Below, piece after piece: positions 35,233 to 46,369 of a stretch of 64,000 nt of DNA; position 1 is the stretch's first letter, and each line of letters opens with the position of its first letter. The DNA is taken from NCBI GenBank assembly GCA_958510875.1, contig OY294067.1, forward strand, positions 259,099,736-259,163,735, given 5' to 3'. Origin of the DNA: Endomychus coccineus (taxonomy: Eukaryota; Arthropoda; Insecta; Coleoptera; Endomychidae). A program made the translations under genes and the position numbers. The notes beneath the pieces are model-generated. The model saw nothing but the letters and a program-made list of their open reading frames with translations, ran no database searches and was not told the origin of the DNA.

Positions 35233-36155
35233 ATAATAATAATAATAATAATAATTTTATTTGGTGCCAATAATACATAGAGCATTTTACACAAGTCAAA
35301 ATTACATTGGAATACAATAGGTCGTCATACACAATCTGAGTATTAAAATATAACACATAAAAAATTGTTAAGAAAAAAAAACTGCTCATAAAGCGTACAA
35401 TTTGAAATTAATAAAAAAACTATTATATGAAATTTTATAAGCTATGGATTCATTTAAAATGTAACAGTATTAGCTACAATACTCACATCACAGTTAATAA
35501 ATTCATTCGAACTGTAAAATGCATTTTTTATTAAAAATTCTTTAACAAGAGATTTGAAACATTTTATGGGAAGTACCTGCCACTTTGTGGGTATTTTGTT
35601 GAAAAATTTAAACGCCTGATAAACAGGTCCGGTTTGAGCTTTACTCAATCTACATCTTTCATTTCTGAAACAGTCTCTATTTCTTGTTTGGTATGTGTGA
35701 AAATTTTTGTTTCTGGGTCGTAAATGTTGGTTTTTATGTGCGTAAAGAAGACACTCAAGAATGTATAAACAGGGGAAAGTAAGAACTTTTAGATTGATAA
35801 ACATGGGTTTACAATCCTCCCTATATTTTAGATTGCCAACTATCCTTATGGCCCTTCTTTGCAATCTGAAAATACGGAACCCATCTGCACAGTGTCCCCA
35901 TACTATGACGCCGTACCTGAGGAGTGATTCACATAAAGAAAAATAGGCTATTTTCAAAACTGATTGTGAAATACTGGATGCTAAATTTCTTAACACAAAT
36001 ATATTTTTACAAAGGTTACTGGCAACGTAGTCAATGTGAGTGCCCCAAAGTAAGTTTATAGAGTCACTGCAGAAGTGTATATCGAAGCAATAAGAATGCT
36101 TCATTGACTTCTTCGTAACGAGAATTACGAGATAATAATTATGATACAATGTCAC
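35233..36155 (-). mobile_element. 5'-truncated non-LTR retrotransposon with AATAAA and (ATT)n tail
   Basis: In minus-strand order: RT C-terminal reading frame (36155-35454), about 190 bp of 3' UTR, AATAAA at 35261-35256, and an (ATT)n tail at 35255-35233. The 5' end is truncated inside the RT, typical of target-primed insertion. The open frame is long, which suggests a fairly recent copy. Microsatellite tails of this kind occur in several jockey/CR1-like families. Confidence 0.8.
35454..36155 (-). pseudogene. C-terminal part of a non-LTR reverse transcriptase (233 codons open)
   Basis: After about 35 residues the frame reads LLWGTHIDYVASNLCKNIFV, then LAYGVIVWG-like FSLCESLLRYGVIVWGHCAD, RLQRRAIRIVGNLKYREDC, and FPCLYILECLLYAHKN. 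This is the standard succession at the C-terminal end of jockey/CR1-type RTs, after the catalytic palm. The frame closes at 35454 with a stop. The catalytic YxDD region would lie upstream and is missing, so this is a dead-on-arrival copy rather than a gene. The methionine at 36155 is fortuitous. Confidence 0.8.
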
Positions 36156-37460
36156 TAGAATTTGTTACATTTAACAATAAAAAAACCTGCGTATTTAACA
36201 TCGTAGGCTCTGAAAGCCATCGCATTAAACGGCTAAATCGAAGCATTAACTTATTTCGAATTGGAACAAACCTACAATGTTTTGCTTCCTTAAACAGTAA
36301 ACGTAATGCGTTCTATGCGCATTTTTACGATTTTATAAATCGCTTTACGGTTTTTGCAGCAATTATAAGGGGTTTCAATTGTACATTGTCCGTCTATTGC
36401 AACCATTCGAATGTCGTAAATTGCAATTAACGCGGTAAATTCCAAGAGGCATTAGTTTAAGAATTGACGATGTGGAATGAAGAGCAAGCAGTCATCAGAT
36501 ATTTTAACAGGGATGTTCATTAACACGAATCGATAAAACATGAATGTGCACTTTATTTGCACTTATTCAAATTTCGCTCGTTAGTTCTAAATTACAATAA
36601 GGTGAACACTTTTCTTATGCTTCTTTGATTATTCAACGATGTTTACAATGTGCTAAAGACTCGAATAGTCAGATGCAAATCGCGTATGTACACGACGGTT
36701 TCCGAATTTGCGACTCGTTTGGATTATTTGCGTATACTCGCAATTATCGTAGATTGAGATTGAATAGCAATCTATTGCTTGTGGACAATTTTCTGGTCCC
36801 TACACCTAGGTCGATGACTTCATAGATACTGTGAAATACGTTCTGCTCAATTCAATCAATATGTCTCTTATCCTTATCCAATTTGAATTTATTCATTCTT
36901 CTTTACATATTTCTGACATACTGTAAACCCAGCCTTTTATATACTACACTGAAAGAACCATGAAGATCAATTCATGTACTTTTACAATTTTGCCTAAAAT
37001 CACACTATAACTTTTACTTCCCAAAAAAAATTATGGGATTTTCGAAGATATATCCGTTTTGAGCATTTCTTCATCGTACGTAACCCACTTTGGAGAAGAT
37101 TGCGCCTTTCCTATCGGTTGTGTCGAATAGAAAATTTAAACATCGCTTAAAAGTGATGAATTTAGGAAGTGTATTGTTTTTGGACGAGGTAGCTCCTTTT
37201 CGAGTGGTATTTCTGACATCCGTCTTCATTTTTTCAATGGAACTATGGAGTTTTATTGAACCGTTAGGATATATCACACTTATATATTTAATATGCTGAA
37301 GTGTTCGGAATTATAATTTTAAGATTCAAGTAACGTCATCGATGTGACGTTACGATCTATTAGAAGTCTAAACTTCTTCATCCTGTGGTGCATTCTAATA
37401 ATTTATGTGACAAGTGTCAATATAAAAGAAGGTTGTATCACAAACCTTGTGGTTATACTA
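36156..37460. other. No gene seen
   Basis: Contains a somewhat CpG-richer stretch (about 36190-36760) than its surroundings, without a convincing reading frame. The last ~100 bp are shared with 40.4 kb (see the mariner empty-site finding). Confidence 0.4.
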
Positions 37461-38432
37461 CGAGGGCAAGGTGAAAAATCCCTGAAGAATAAACCAGCTC
37501 TGTTTTGACACACATCCAAAGCAAGCGACCTTGAAGGTTTTTGTGAACGTGAAAAAACATCACGCAAAACGAAGCATCGTTTATTAAACATTAGGGGGAC
37601 TCTTAACAATCGATTGGAACGATTCACGAGTGGTTTACTGATTTTCGTTGTGGTACCATGACCACAAAGGACGCCGAACTTTCTGGCCGTTCAATTGAGT
37701 TCACAACGCCAGAAATCGTCGATAAAACCCATGGTATGACATTGGACGATCGGCGAGATAAAGTACACGAGATTGCTGAGGCTATGGGCATCTCAATCGA
37801 ACGGATGCAGAACATTTTACATAAATTTTTGAATATGAGAAAGGTATCTGGGGTGCCGCATTTGCTCCCCGTTGAGAACAAGCGCGACCGTGTGACAACT
37901 TCAAAGGAGGGTTTAGCGATGATCAATCGCGATAAGGACTTTTTGCACACAACACACCACAGATCAAAGAAGAGTCAAATCAGTGGACTTGTCATGGCGA
38001 ATCGAAGCCGAAAAAGGCCAAAGTGGGTTTATCGGCCAGCAAAATCATGGCTACAGTTTTTTGGGATAAGCACACGGTATCGTCCATATCGATCACTTCG
38101 AAAAGGGCGAATAGATCATCAGTATATATTGTGCGGAGTTGCGTTTGATAAAGAAAAGAATGCTCTTCCACCAGGACAACACACCGGCGCACAGGTTGCA
38201 GTAACAATGGCAAAACTGCATGAATTGCATCATAAACTTGGAATTTCGGCAGAAAGAGATTTGGATCCAACAGAAAAAAACGCCTATTTTAAAGGATTGC
38301 AAAAATCGTATAATTTTGGAGGTATCGAAAAATGTTGGACGAAGTGTATCGGGCTACAAGGAGTATATGTTGAGAAATAAAATAAGTTTTGACCAAATTT
38401 CATTTTTCTTGGAACTTTTCACCTTGCCCTCG
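37461..38432 (+). mobile_element. mariner element with intact terminal repeats and TA target duplication, internally deleted
   Basis: CGAGGGCAAGGTGAAAAATC at 37461 and the inverted ...TTTTCACCTTGCCCTCG ending at 38432, flanked by TA at 37459-37460 and 38433-38434. At 972 bp it has lost about 0.3 kb internally: the start of the transposase and the region around the third catalytic Asp. Confidence 0.88.
37530..38380 (+). pseudogene. mariner transposase, internally deleted and frameshifted
   Basis: The N-terminus is damaged (VNVKKHHAKR-like). From 37630 a frame reads GTMTTKDAELSGRSIEFTTP, then KVHEIAEAMGISIERMQNIL, RKVSGVPHLLPVENKRDRV and KEGLAMINRDKDF. After frame changes, the FHQDN-like second-Asp region near 38160-38185 is out of frame (LPPGQHTGAQV). 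The HPPYSPD block with the third Asp is deleted. The end KCIGLQGVYVEK and stop at 38380 match the family C-terminus. Non-functional, although its terminal repeats might still be mobilised if a matching transposase existed. Confidence 0.78.
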
Positions 38433-38619
38433 TATAGTGTGAATGATTGCGAAAGTCAACCTGACAGCGGTTTCAAATACATCATGTAGACCATTTGGAT
38501 TAGGACTACTGACACAGACTAGGATGGCCGGATAATTAGGGTATGACATATGGTAACAAAATTTATGGGAAGCAATTCTAATCTATTCAACCGTCAATTA
38601 TAAAACGAATCTGAAAACT

Positions 38620-39310
38620 CTAAATCCTCATGTCTGATTTGGCTAAAAATGAACATGAGCTATTCAATTTTTTCTCTTCATTTTTTAATATCACTTCTGT
38701 TAAATGTATGGGAAGAGTACAGCCATAGGTAACAAGTTCCTGAAGCAACCAATTGATGTTTCTTGTATTTGCGCTACATCCAAAAAATATGTGGTTAAGA
38801 TCTTCATATTCACCACACTCACAAAATGAATCGTCAGCCAATCCTATTCGCCATCTATGGGAAGGGAATAATCCATGATTAAATTTTATTCTAGCTATTG
38901 TTGTTATCTGATTACGATTAAGATAGAGATCTGTGTACCATAATTTTGTTGGAATTTTTGGGCAGTATTTATAGTAGTTTGTTTGGTTTCTCGTTACGTA
39001 GTCCTCCCAGCAATGATTCCAGTTATAATTAAGTTTTACTTTGCACAATGGGTAGAAATCTGTATAATTAATTTCACATATTTCCCCGTCGGTTTGTAGA
39101 TAATTTTCAGCTATTTTATCAGCGAGCTCATTACCTTCCAATCCACTGTGACCTTTGACTCACACAAACTCCACAGAAATATTTTTATCAGTCAGGGTAT
39201 GCAACTCTTGTAAAATTTCAAAGATGAAGTTGTGTAATTGAAAATGTTTTTTATAATTTCGACTTGAAGAGTGTAAATCCTCCTCCAACTCCCTTGTATT
39301 TCTATACAAA
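38620..39310 (-). pseudogene. Non-LTR retrotransposon RNase H domain and C-terminal region
   Basis: Minus strand. Upstream of 39141 the reading runs through LEEDLHSSSRNYKKHFQLHN and LHTLTDKNISVEFV, then a TGA where RNase H usually has Trp, then VKGHSGLEGNELADKIAENY. The last is the C-terminal RNase H signature (GHxGLxGNExAD) of I/R1-type non-LTR elements. The frame stays open to 38620, including a Cys/His block CECGEYEDLNHIFFGC like the terminal zinc-finger region of these polyproteins. RT is missing. One stop in RNase H and truncation make it a relic. Confidence 0.78.
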
Positions 39311-39437
39311 ATATGGCCAGGTTCTTCTAGTTATATTTACTTTGGCAGGTTATTTTTTCCTTTTGTGATGAGGTTACTTGATACAAAAAAAAAAAAAAAA
39401 TTTCATTCATGGCTGAAGAATTTATATTCAATGCCAT

Positions 39438-39438
<1 letters not shown>

Positions 39439-39500
<62 letters not shown>
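39439..39500. repeat. (TC)n(TA)n compound microsatellite
   Basis: About six TC units run into about 25 TA units. A 17-base A-run lies about 45 bp upstream. Confidence 0.95.
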
Positions 39501-39503
<3 letters not shown>

Positions 39504-41114
39504 CGTTTGGATGGAATTTGAGTCTAACATAACGCCTTTATTTAGCGGTTCCTAAATTATTTCTAACATATTTAAGTTTCCTACAATCATAATATTGAAT
39601 TTTAGGGTTCCTTCAAGAAATGCTATGCAAATAATCGAGAAAACGGATGGGAATTGTGCGACTTAAAACCTTTATTCCAACTTCTGTCAACCGTTTTTGT
39701 AGTTATTACTCTACAAATAATGATTATTCATACCATGATCTGGATCAAATGCTGTGCTCCCAGGGGGTGATTGAGAGCACAATTCTGCAAAGCAAGTTGT
39801 TATATCATGAACAACGTCACATTTATCTCATGATCATATCTCATCTTCAAATGATCATTGCATCATTTGTATCCTGTATTCTTCAAATGATATGTAAGAA
39901 AATGAATGCAACTTTTTTCTCAAAAAATAATTTCATTGAAAATCAGGAGCTATTTGTTTTATCAAATTTTAAGTATGAATTAGTCTTTTACATGTTACAA
40001 AGTGATCTCATAATCCTGCCATTCAATTCCAGCGTTGCTTCAAATCTGCAGAAGCATATGACCTCGTATTGATAATTCAGTAAGCAGAGGACGGCAAGCC
40101 TGCAATAAAATCAGCAATTGCAATTTGCATGTTTCTAGTAGCGTGATATTTGTGAGTTGGAAGCAGTGGAAATAAAGGTAGAACACAACATCATTTGAAA
40201 TCAATCGGATGTTATTTAATATATCTCACGTAGTCGAATAAGTGATACCAGACCATACCCAATTATTGTTAATTTGATTTTCAGCAATTTTCAAAATTCA
40301 ACTACATACATTTCCATATTTTTTCTTCCCTCACTATATATAGTATAGGGTAAGGGAAGAACTGTAATCGGCACAAAAAAAAATTACTCACAGTCGATTT
40401 TATGCGATTACAGGTTATATTGTAGTGTAAATAATTTTGAAAGTCTACCTGACAGCAAGTGTCAGTATGCAACATAGTGTTGTGAAATACATTATGTAGA
40501 CCATCTGAAAAATAGTTTATTGTGCGATTCTTTCCGTCATTAAATACCAAAATGTATATTCTTTGGTACTATTGAAGCAAGTAGGTACTTTATTTTTCTT
40601 CACACATTTGGTAGGTACTACACCAGTTTTGGAATTACATTCAAAATTACAATTTTATTGTTTGATATAATATGTAAAGAACTCTTACATTTGTTTGTAT
40701 TGTATCAAATTAGTAGTCGGCAATGTTGCTAGACTGTGCAACATTTCCTACAAAAAAGGGAGCAGAGCTTTTATAATTTCGAAGATTATGTGGTGAGTGA
40801 GTGGGTGAGTAAGTCAGTCAGTGGTATTCCTCTTTCACATATATTCTAGCTATTGTTCACGAGCTATGCCCGTAGAACTTAGTAATGGCATAGGCTTCGA
40901 CGCGGCGATGTCATTCCCAGAATTGCAAGACTTAAATGCATATTGCAAATGACAGTTGAAGGCAACAAATTATATTCTATGTCATGTGAACCTTTATTTG
41001 AATATCTATGTTACGTGGTGGTTTGCCACCAACATTTAGGAAATGATAAGCTCAAATGTTGTATCGTTTGTTTTCAGGTAAAACTAGATTTGGAGCTGAC
41101 ACTGCAAAGCAGTA
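39501..41114. other. No gene seen; contains the mariner empty-site paralogue
   Basis: 40411-40510 matches the flanks of the mariner at 37461-38432. A GTGAGTGAGTGGGTGAGTAA-like short tandem stretch lies at about 40792-40822. The 141-codon frame at 39647 has no recognisable motif. Confidence 0.4.
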
Positions 41115-41400
41115 GCTACACAAAGAGGTGGCTCACAGAATTGTTGCCTTTCAATTTTTTTGATCCTTTAAATCATGTCGGTTCTGGTGGTTGGTCTTTT
41201 TCGACGAACTGCATCTCTCGTAAAGCGCCACAAGTAGGAATCGAGAGCTGTCAGATCTGGTGACCTGAAGACCTGGCCGGCCAATCGATGAGATCACTTC
41301 TGCATAGCTACCTGGCCGAATATCTTTCGGTTAAATAGTTTCTCATGATATTGGGACAATGTGATGGAGCAACATCTTGCCGATACAGCAATCTCATCCA
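41115..41400 (-). pseudogene. Tc1/IS630-type transposase fragment around second and third catalytic Asp
   Basis: Minus strand from 41395: LYRQDVAPSHCPNIMRNYL corresponds to the usual FQQDGAPPHxxxxVRNYLD block. After a frame change near 41280, RSPDLTALDSYLWRFTRDAV corresponds to RSPDLTPLDFFLWGxxKD, with the third Asp kept. The first-Asp region and both ends of the element are absent. It is a different family from the intact transposase at 44.3 kb. Confidence 0.65.
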
Positions 41401-42119
41401 GGGGGAAGCAATTCTTACCGGTTACAATGGCCTAAAAATATGCACGAATCATGTACCCTTTGTGCACCATACATTCACTATCCAGCTGTTGGTGAAGTAT
41501 TAAACTCATTCATTGAGGATTTACATGTGCCCAACAGTGACTGTTCAATCTATTCAATGTGCAATAGGATGGTCCTATCTTATCAAAGTTGAATTCCTCC
41601 TCAAAATTATCCACCGATTGTGTTCATCATTGTTTCATTTTGTCGATTATAGCGTTATCTATAAGAAATTTAAAAAAATTCTTCTGGTAATCCGTACACT
41701 TAGTTTTTGAAGATTTATAAAGAGGTTTCATTAAAAAGTGAGGGTTTCTATTTAATACTTCTGAGTTCTCCCCCCTTCCCCAATCTAGGGGAGTGTGCAT
41801 GTGAAATTTCTGACAGAATGAGAGATCGCCCTCCAGGAAAAGCAGCACTTTCAATATTGGCTATTTGAAGCTCAAACTTTCTAGGCCCCCGAAGATCGCA
41901 ACGTTTCCGTCAAATCGTTCACATACGTTTGCGTAGATGCTCAGAACATAATTACTTCACTTTGCAGTGAGCTATGATCTCTTTTTTTTTAATTCTCCAA
42001 AACTTCATAAGCAAGAATTTCTAATGGCACAATCGGAGATAGTTTCAAATCCTTACCCAAAACTAGTAGTTAAGGGTTGTAGTACATTAATACACTAAAA
42101 GAGTTCACAATCACTTTTA
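41401..42119. other. No gene seen
   Basis: Unclassified sequence between a transposase fragment and a Penelope fragment. Confidence 0.4.
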
Positions 42120-42860
42120 TCCACTAAAAGTACCAATAAGGTACTGAAGACCTTTCAGGTACTAAGTAGCCAAAACAAAATATACTTGTTTAAATACTAT
42201 TTGGGGTTAATAATGCCAACAAGGGATTATCCTCAGCTGAAGATGAATCTGAATTCATTGAATTGCTCATATCTAGATATTTATCCGTACTGTGTTTAAA
42301 AAGTGATAAACTTTCTTGCGAAATAGCATGCCCTCCATATAAAATATGTTCTGATGATGCTCATTTTTCACTATTATCTTCTTTATACGGACAGAATGTG
42401 TCTCATAACTAGCTAAAATGTTCCTTCTAGAATTGAACACGACTCACAGTCAACTGTGTCAAACGTATTGCCTAAAGGTATTGTTTAGGTCATACCTTCG
42501 ATAAAGTTCCCGATTTCCACAAATCTGGAATTCACAAAATTTATTCTGAGTGGTATTCAAAATAATACGTGTGAAGGAGCATTTAACTCGTTATAAAGAA
42601 TATTCTGCCATAAAAAGAAGAATAAAAGTGGAAAATCAGCCTTGGTAGAACATGTTGTAAATAAAGATTATTACCCAAGAAGGTTTGTCACTTTTAAAAT
42701 ACAGAACGGACAACCCCTTGTTCGCATTACTAACCTCAAATGGTATTCAAACAGGTACAATTCGTTTTCTAATTTAGTTTAATCTGATGATGGCTTCTAG
42801 GTAGCTGAAAGCACTTCAAGGAGGTTCGGTACAGATAGTTTTTTATGATTAAATTTTCTG
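42120..42860 (-). mobile_element. Penelope-like element fragment, internally deleted, both termini present
   Basis: Left end (42120-42175) and right end (42775-42835) match the termini of the copy at 59.46-60.76 kb. They also match each other inverted (GTACTGAAGACCTTTCAGGTACTAAGTAGCC against GGTAGCTGAAAGCACTT-type, reduced by mutation). Between them are short pieces of the endonuclease region (near 42420-42480, an ATGTTCCTTCTAG-type stretch also present at about 59710-59745). RT is gone. Confidence 0.6.
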
Positions 42861-42912
42861 AAATTTTTACAGACCGTTGGGAATAACAATATAAGGTTAC
42901 GTCTAATTTTTT

Positions 42913-43236
42913 GGAGGGTTTCACTACACCGTTTTTTAAGTAAAGCAAGTCAAAAATACAATATTTTAACATGAAAACTTATGGGGACGTGATTATATCT
43001 TCAAATTAATAAAAAACGGTTAACTAGGAATGCTTTTTTCTATGAATTGAATAACATTATAACAATAATATTCTGGAGGGTTTCACTACACCGTTTTTTA
43101 AGTAAAGCAAGTCAAAAATACAATATTTTAACATGAAAACTTATGGGGACGTGATTATATCTTCAAATTAATAAAAAACGGTTAACTAGGAATGCTTTTT
43201 TCTATGAATTGAATAACATTATAACAATAATATTCT
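42913..43236. repeat. Perfect tandem duplication, unit 162 bp
   Basis: 42913-43074 and 43075-43236 are identical over the full unit by direct reading. No gene lies inside. Confidence 0.95.
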
Positions 43237-43237
43237 G

Positions 43238-44218
43238 TGCATGTTTGAGAGAGTCCTACTGATTATTTCAATGAAAAATTAGCTGAAAATTAGCAATTAA
43301 AACTACTTTTATGTTAAAACTTCTTAAATATTCTAATATTCTTATAATAGCCATTCTTTGAGGAACTGTTGGTTATTATTTGTACATGTATTTATGAATA
43401 CAACTCCAGCCGGCAATATTTACAGCGTTGACAGACCTCAGCTCTCGCCCTTCGCTTGCTCTTCTTATATTTCCTCCCGCTAACATTACGGAACCTCTTT
43501 AATAGTATTTTTAGTGGATGAGGGTAATTACTTCGTACTTATTAGTGTTGGAGTACATTATTCACACTTTCCTTGTGAGAATGAGAATGAACTTATCGTC
43601 TCATCCCGTTCAATGTGAATGCTAATTCCTCACACTCGGTTATTTTATCTACAAATCATAATGAATATTATAGTGTAAAGACCGTTGCTTTTCGCTGAGT
43701 GCATAAGAACAAAGTTAGTAGATAAATGAAAATGTTCAAACGGTATATAAGAATATATGACACTGGGAGAAACTAATTCCCCATTGTATGGTAATGGGAA
43801 GGAGCACCCATAGATGCCTGATAATGCCTGCTTGTAAATAAAGAATTAAAATAATGTACAAGTGTTTGAAGGTTCCATTTGCCAGAACAAAGTCCATAAC
43901 ATTCTACTCAAGAACTATTGAATATCTAACTACAAAGCTCACTGATTGTAGTTGGTTGGAGAATGATCTTTGCAATTGAAATGTGGGAATAAATAGTTTA
44001 GTAGAACACTGAATAAGAAGGCTGTGAATTTTCCTTATGAATGGGAATAAGAAATAAAACTTGTATTGATCATTAACGATTCAATAGCGAAATGTTATGA
44101 TAAGGTAATAACGTTTATTATTCAAAATATATTGTCAGGAATGTGAAACTATTTGACCCACTTACGATATGTTCAGAAATAATCTGGTAATAGTTTCACA
44201 TACGGGCACACCGTTCTA
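43238..44218. other. No gene seen
   Basis: AT-rich sequence without recognised features, upstream of the intact Tc1-like element. Confidence 0.4.
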
Positions 44219-45523
44219 CTGAGTGGCCCAGAAAGACCGAAGTGGTGTGAATTCCTTATAACTTTTTTATTATAATTTTTTTTTTCTTTTCTTTTCAGTA
44301 TTTTGTAAAGAAGACTTGGATAATTTATAATGGAGAAATACACAATTGAACAACGTGCCCAAATTGTTGAAATTTACTTTTCAAATCAACGGTCCATTGT
44401 GTTGACTCAGCGTGCATACCGTCGTCAATTTAATGTGCGGGTTGCACCCTCTCAGTCAACAATAAACCGTCTGGTTGCACATTTTCGAGAACAAGGAGCA
44501 GTAAGGAACCTTCCTGGTCCCGGCAGACACCGAACTGTCCACACGGCTGACAATATTCAAGTGGTACAGGAGAGTATTCGGGAGGATCCAGAAACATCAA
44601 CCAGGAGACGTTCGTCACAACTGGGCCTCTCAAGAACGTCGCTGCAGCGAATTTTGCACACCATAGGATTGTTTCCATACAAAATTCAACTTGTCCAAGA
44701 ATTGAAACCAACAGATTACCAGCAACGACTTGACTATGCAATTTATTTCCAGCAAAAAGCACAAGAGAATCCAAATTTTATTCATAACTTGATAATGAGT
44801 GACGAAGCCCATTTTCAATTAAATGGGTTCGTTAACAAGCAAAACTGTAGGATATGGGCTACGGAAAACCCGAGAGTACTTCATCAACGACAATTGCACC
44901 CAGTTAAGTGTACCGTTTGGTGCGGTGTTTCTTCAGAAAGGATCATTGGCCCATTTTTTTTTGAAAATGAACAAGGTGTCGCCATTTCCGTCAATGGTGA
45001 TCGATATCGGGCCATGTTGCAAAATTTTGTAAGGCCAGCCGTGGAAAACCATCCGCAAATATGGTTCCAACAGGATGGAGCCACAGCGCACACTGCGAGG
45101 GCCACAATGACTCTTTTACGCGACATCTTTGGTGAAAGAATAATTTCTCGTAACAGCAATTTTAATTGGCCTCCGCGTTCCCCGGATTTAATCGCTCCAG
45201 ACTGTTTTCTTTGGGGCTATTTAAAAGGAAAAGTTTATGTTAATAAGCCTAGGACTATTGAGGAGTTAAAAACCAATATTCGAGAAGAAATTAACAACAT
45301 ACCACCGGAAGTTTTGCGAAAGGTCATGGAAAATGTGTTGGAAAGAGCACATTTGTGCGAAGCAGAATATGGCCACCACTTGCGGGATATCATTTTTAAT
45401 AACTAATCCAAAAATATTCCCCATAAATTTAATGTATTTCAAAAAAAAAAAAATTAAAAAAATATCTCTTAAATAAAAAGTTATAAGCAATTCACACCAC
45501 TTCGGTCTTTCTGGGCCACCCTG
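44219..45523 (+). mobile_element. Complete Tc1/mariner-superfamily transposon (1305 bp) with long TIRs
   Basis: Ends are inverted repeats of about 49 bp matching at all but three positions. The left begins CTGAGTGGCCCAGAAAGACC and the right, reversed, CAGGGTGGCCCAGAAAGACC. Both ends continue to CTTATAACTTTTT. TA at 44217-44218 and 45524-45525 is the target duplication. One intact transposase gene fills the interior. Length, TIR identity and the open frame suggest recent mobility and possible autonomy. The two mismatches at the extreme left tip could reduce transposase recognition. Confidence 0.92.
44330..45406 (+). CDS. Tc1/IS630-type transposase, intact, catalytic triad D158-D249-D286
   Basis: A 358-residue open frame with a good ATG (ATAATGG) 63 bp inside the left TIR and a stop 69 bp before the right TIR. 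Residues 1-60 form an HTH resembling DUF4817 (YTIEQRAQIVEIYF; AYRRQFN; STINRLVAHFREQG). A second HTH-like part spans about 75-120 (RRRSSQLGLSRTSLQRIL). The RNase H-fold catalytic core has D158 in IMSDEAHFQLNGFVNKQN, D249 in WFQQDGATAHTA and D286 in WPPRSPDL. The spacing between the second and third Asp is 36 residues, unlike the 34 of mariner. The C-terminus (VLERAHLCEAEYGHHLRDII) is typical. Such enzymes cut at the TIRs and reinsert at TA. No damage is visible, so I regard it as potentially active. Confidence 0.93.
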   Translation: MEKYTIEQRAQIVEIYFSNQRSIVLTQRAYRRQFNVRVAPSQSTINRLVAHFREQGAVRNLPGPGRHRTVHTADNIQVVQESIREDPETSTRRRSSQLGLSRTSLQRILHTIGLFPYKIQLVQELKPTDYQQRLDYAIYFQQKAQENPNFIHNLIMSDEAHFQLNGFVNKQNCRIWATENPRVLHQRQLHPVKCTVWCGVSSERIIGPFFFENEQGVAISVNGDRYRAMLQNFVRPAVENHPQIWFQQDGATAHTARATMTLLRDIFGERIISRNSNFNWPPRSPDLIAPDCFLWGYLKGKVYVNKPRTIEELKTNIREEINNIPPEVLRKVMENVLERAHLCEAEYGHHLRDIIFNN

Positions 45524-45525
45524 TA

Positions 45526-45871
45526 GTAGTAGGTGATTATTTCACAAGCAAGATATTCTATCCATGTTTCTAAATGCTTAGAGGATATATCATGTGTAGT
45601 AACATATAAACCCCCTTCAATGGCTTAGATAAAGTTAGACATAGACCATTATTTGTACGTTAGAGACAATAATTTTCTGGTGTTAGTCCAAAATCACAAC
45701 AATTAGACATACACTACTTGGAAAATAGGGTGCTTATATACAGATATACACATGGAATTATGTGTTCGTATATAGTTATATCTAATGAGAATTAAATAAC
45801 TAGAGAAAACGGTACCAAATGAAAAATGTAAATCCAGATTTTTGAGTATTGATGTGGTGTTTGTGTATGTA
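45526..45871. other. No gene seen
   Basis: Short spacer between two DNA transposons. Confidence 0.4.
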
Positions 45872-46365
45872 CGAGGGCAAAGTGAAAAGTTCCTAAAAAA
45901 TGAAACAAGAAATGATTTATTTGGTCAAAACTAATTTCATATCTCATCAAAATCTCCTTGTAACCCGATACACTTCGTCCAACATTTTCTAATTTTCCTA
46001 TCCCTTCGATATAATACAATTTCGGCGAACCTTCAAAATAGGCTTTTGTTTCAGCGATGACCTCATCGTTGGAACCAAATCTCTTTCCGTAGAGGCATTT
46101 CTTCACATTTGGAAATAGATAAAAATCGCAGGGGGACAAATCTGGAGAATATGGAGGATGAGTTAGCGCAATTACTGCAATTTAGCAATTGAGACTGAGA
46201 ACCTATGCGCCGGTGCGTTGTGCTGATGGAAGAGCATTTTCTTCTTTGCCAAATGCCACCGCTTTCGCTTCAAATCGGCATCGAATCAATTCAACAGCTC
46301 TTCATAATATACGCCGGTGATCGTTGTGCCTTTTTCAAGGTAATCGATTTGGACGATACCGTGTG
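45872..46365 (-). mobile_element. mariner fragment, 3' half, with transposase C-terminus
   Basis: The terminal repeat CGAGGGCAAAGTGAAAAGTT at 45872 is preceded by TA. The minus strand then carries the transposase C-terminus: a second-Asp region near 46215-46250 (frame-broken), then SPCDFYLFPNVKKCLYGKRF and ETKAYFEGSPKLYYIEGIGK (about 46130-46000). Similarity ends abruptly near 46365 at the sequence for IDYLEK, so the 5' half is lost. Confidence 0.78.
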
Positions 46366-46369
46366 GTAT

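Noticed and set aside
39647..40072. 141-codon ORF
   Set aside because: No motif; hydrophobic stretches are scattered; no support from neighbours.
40845..40935. Helitron or other terminus near a GTGAGTGAG stretch
   Set aside because: No CTRR hairpin end or matching partner could be identified.
44430..45159. Minus-strand ORFs opposite the Tc1-like transposase
   Set aside because: Antisense shadows of the real gene.
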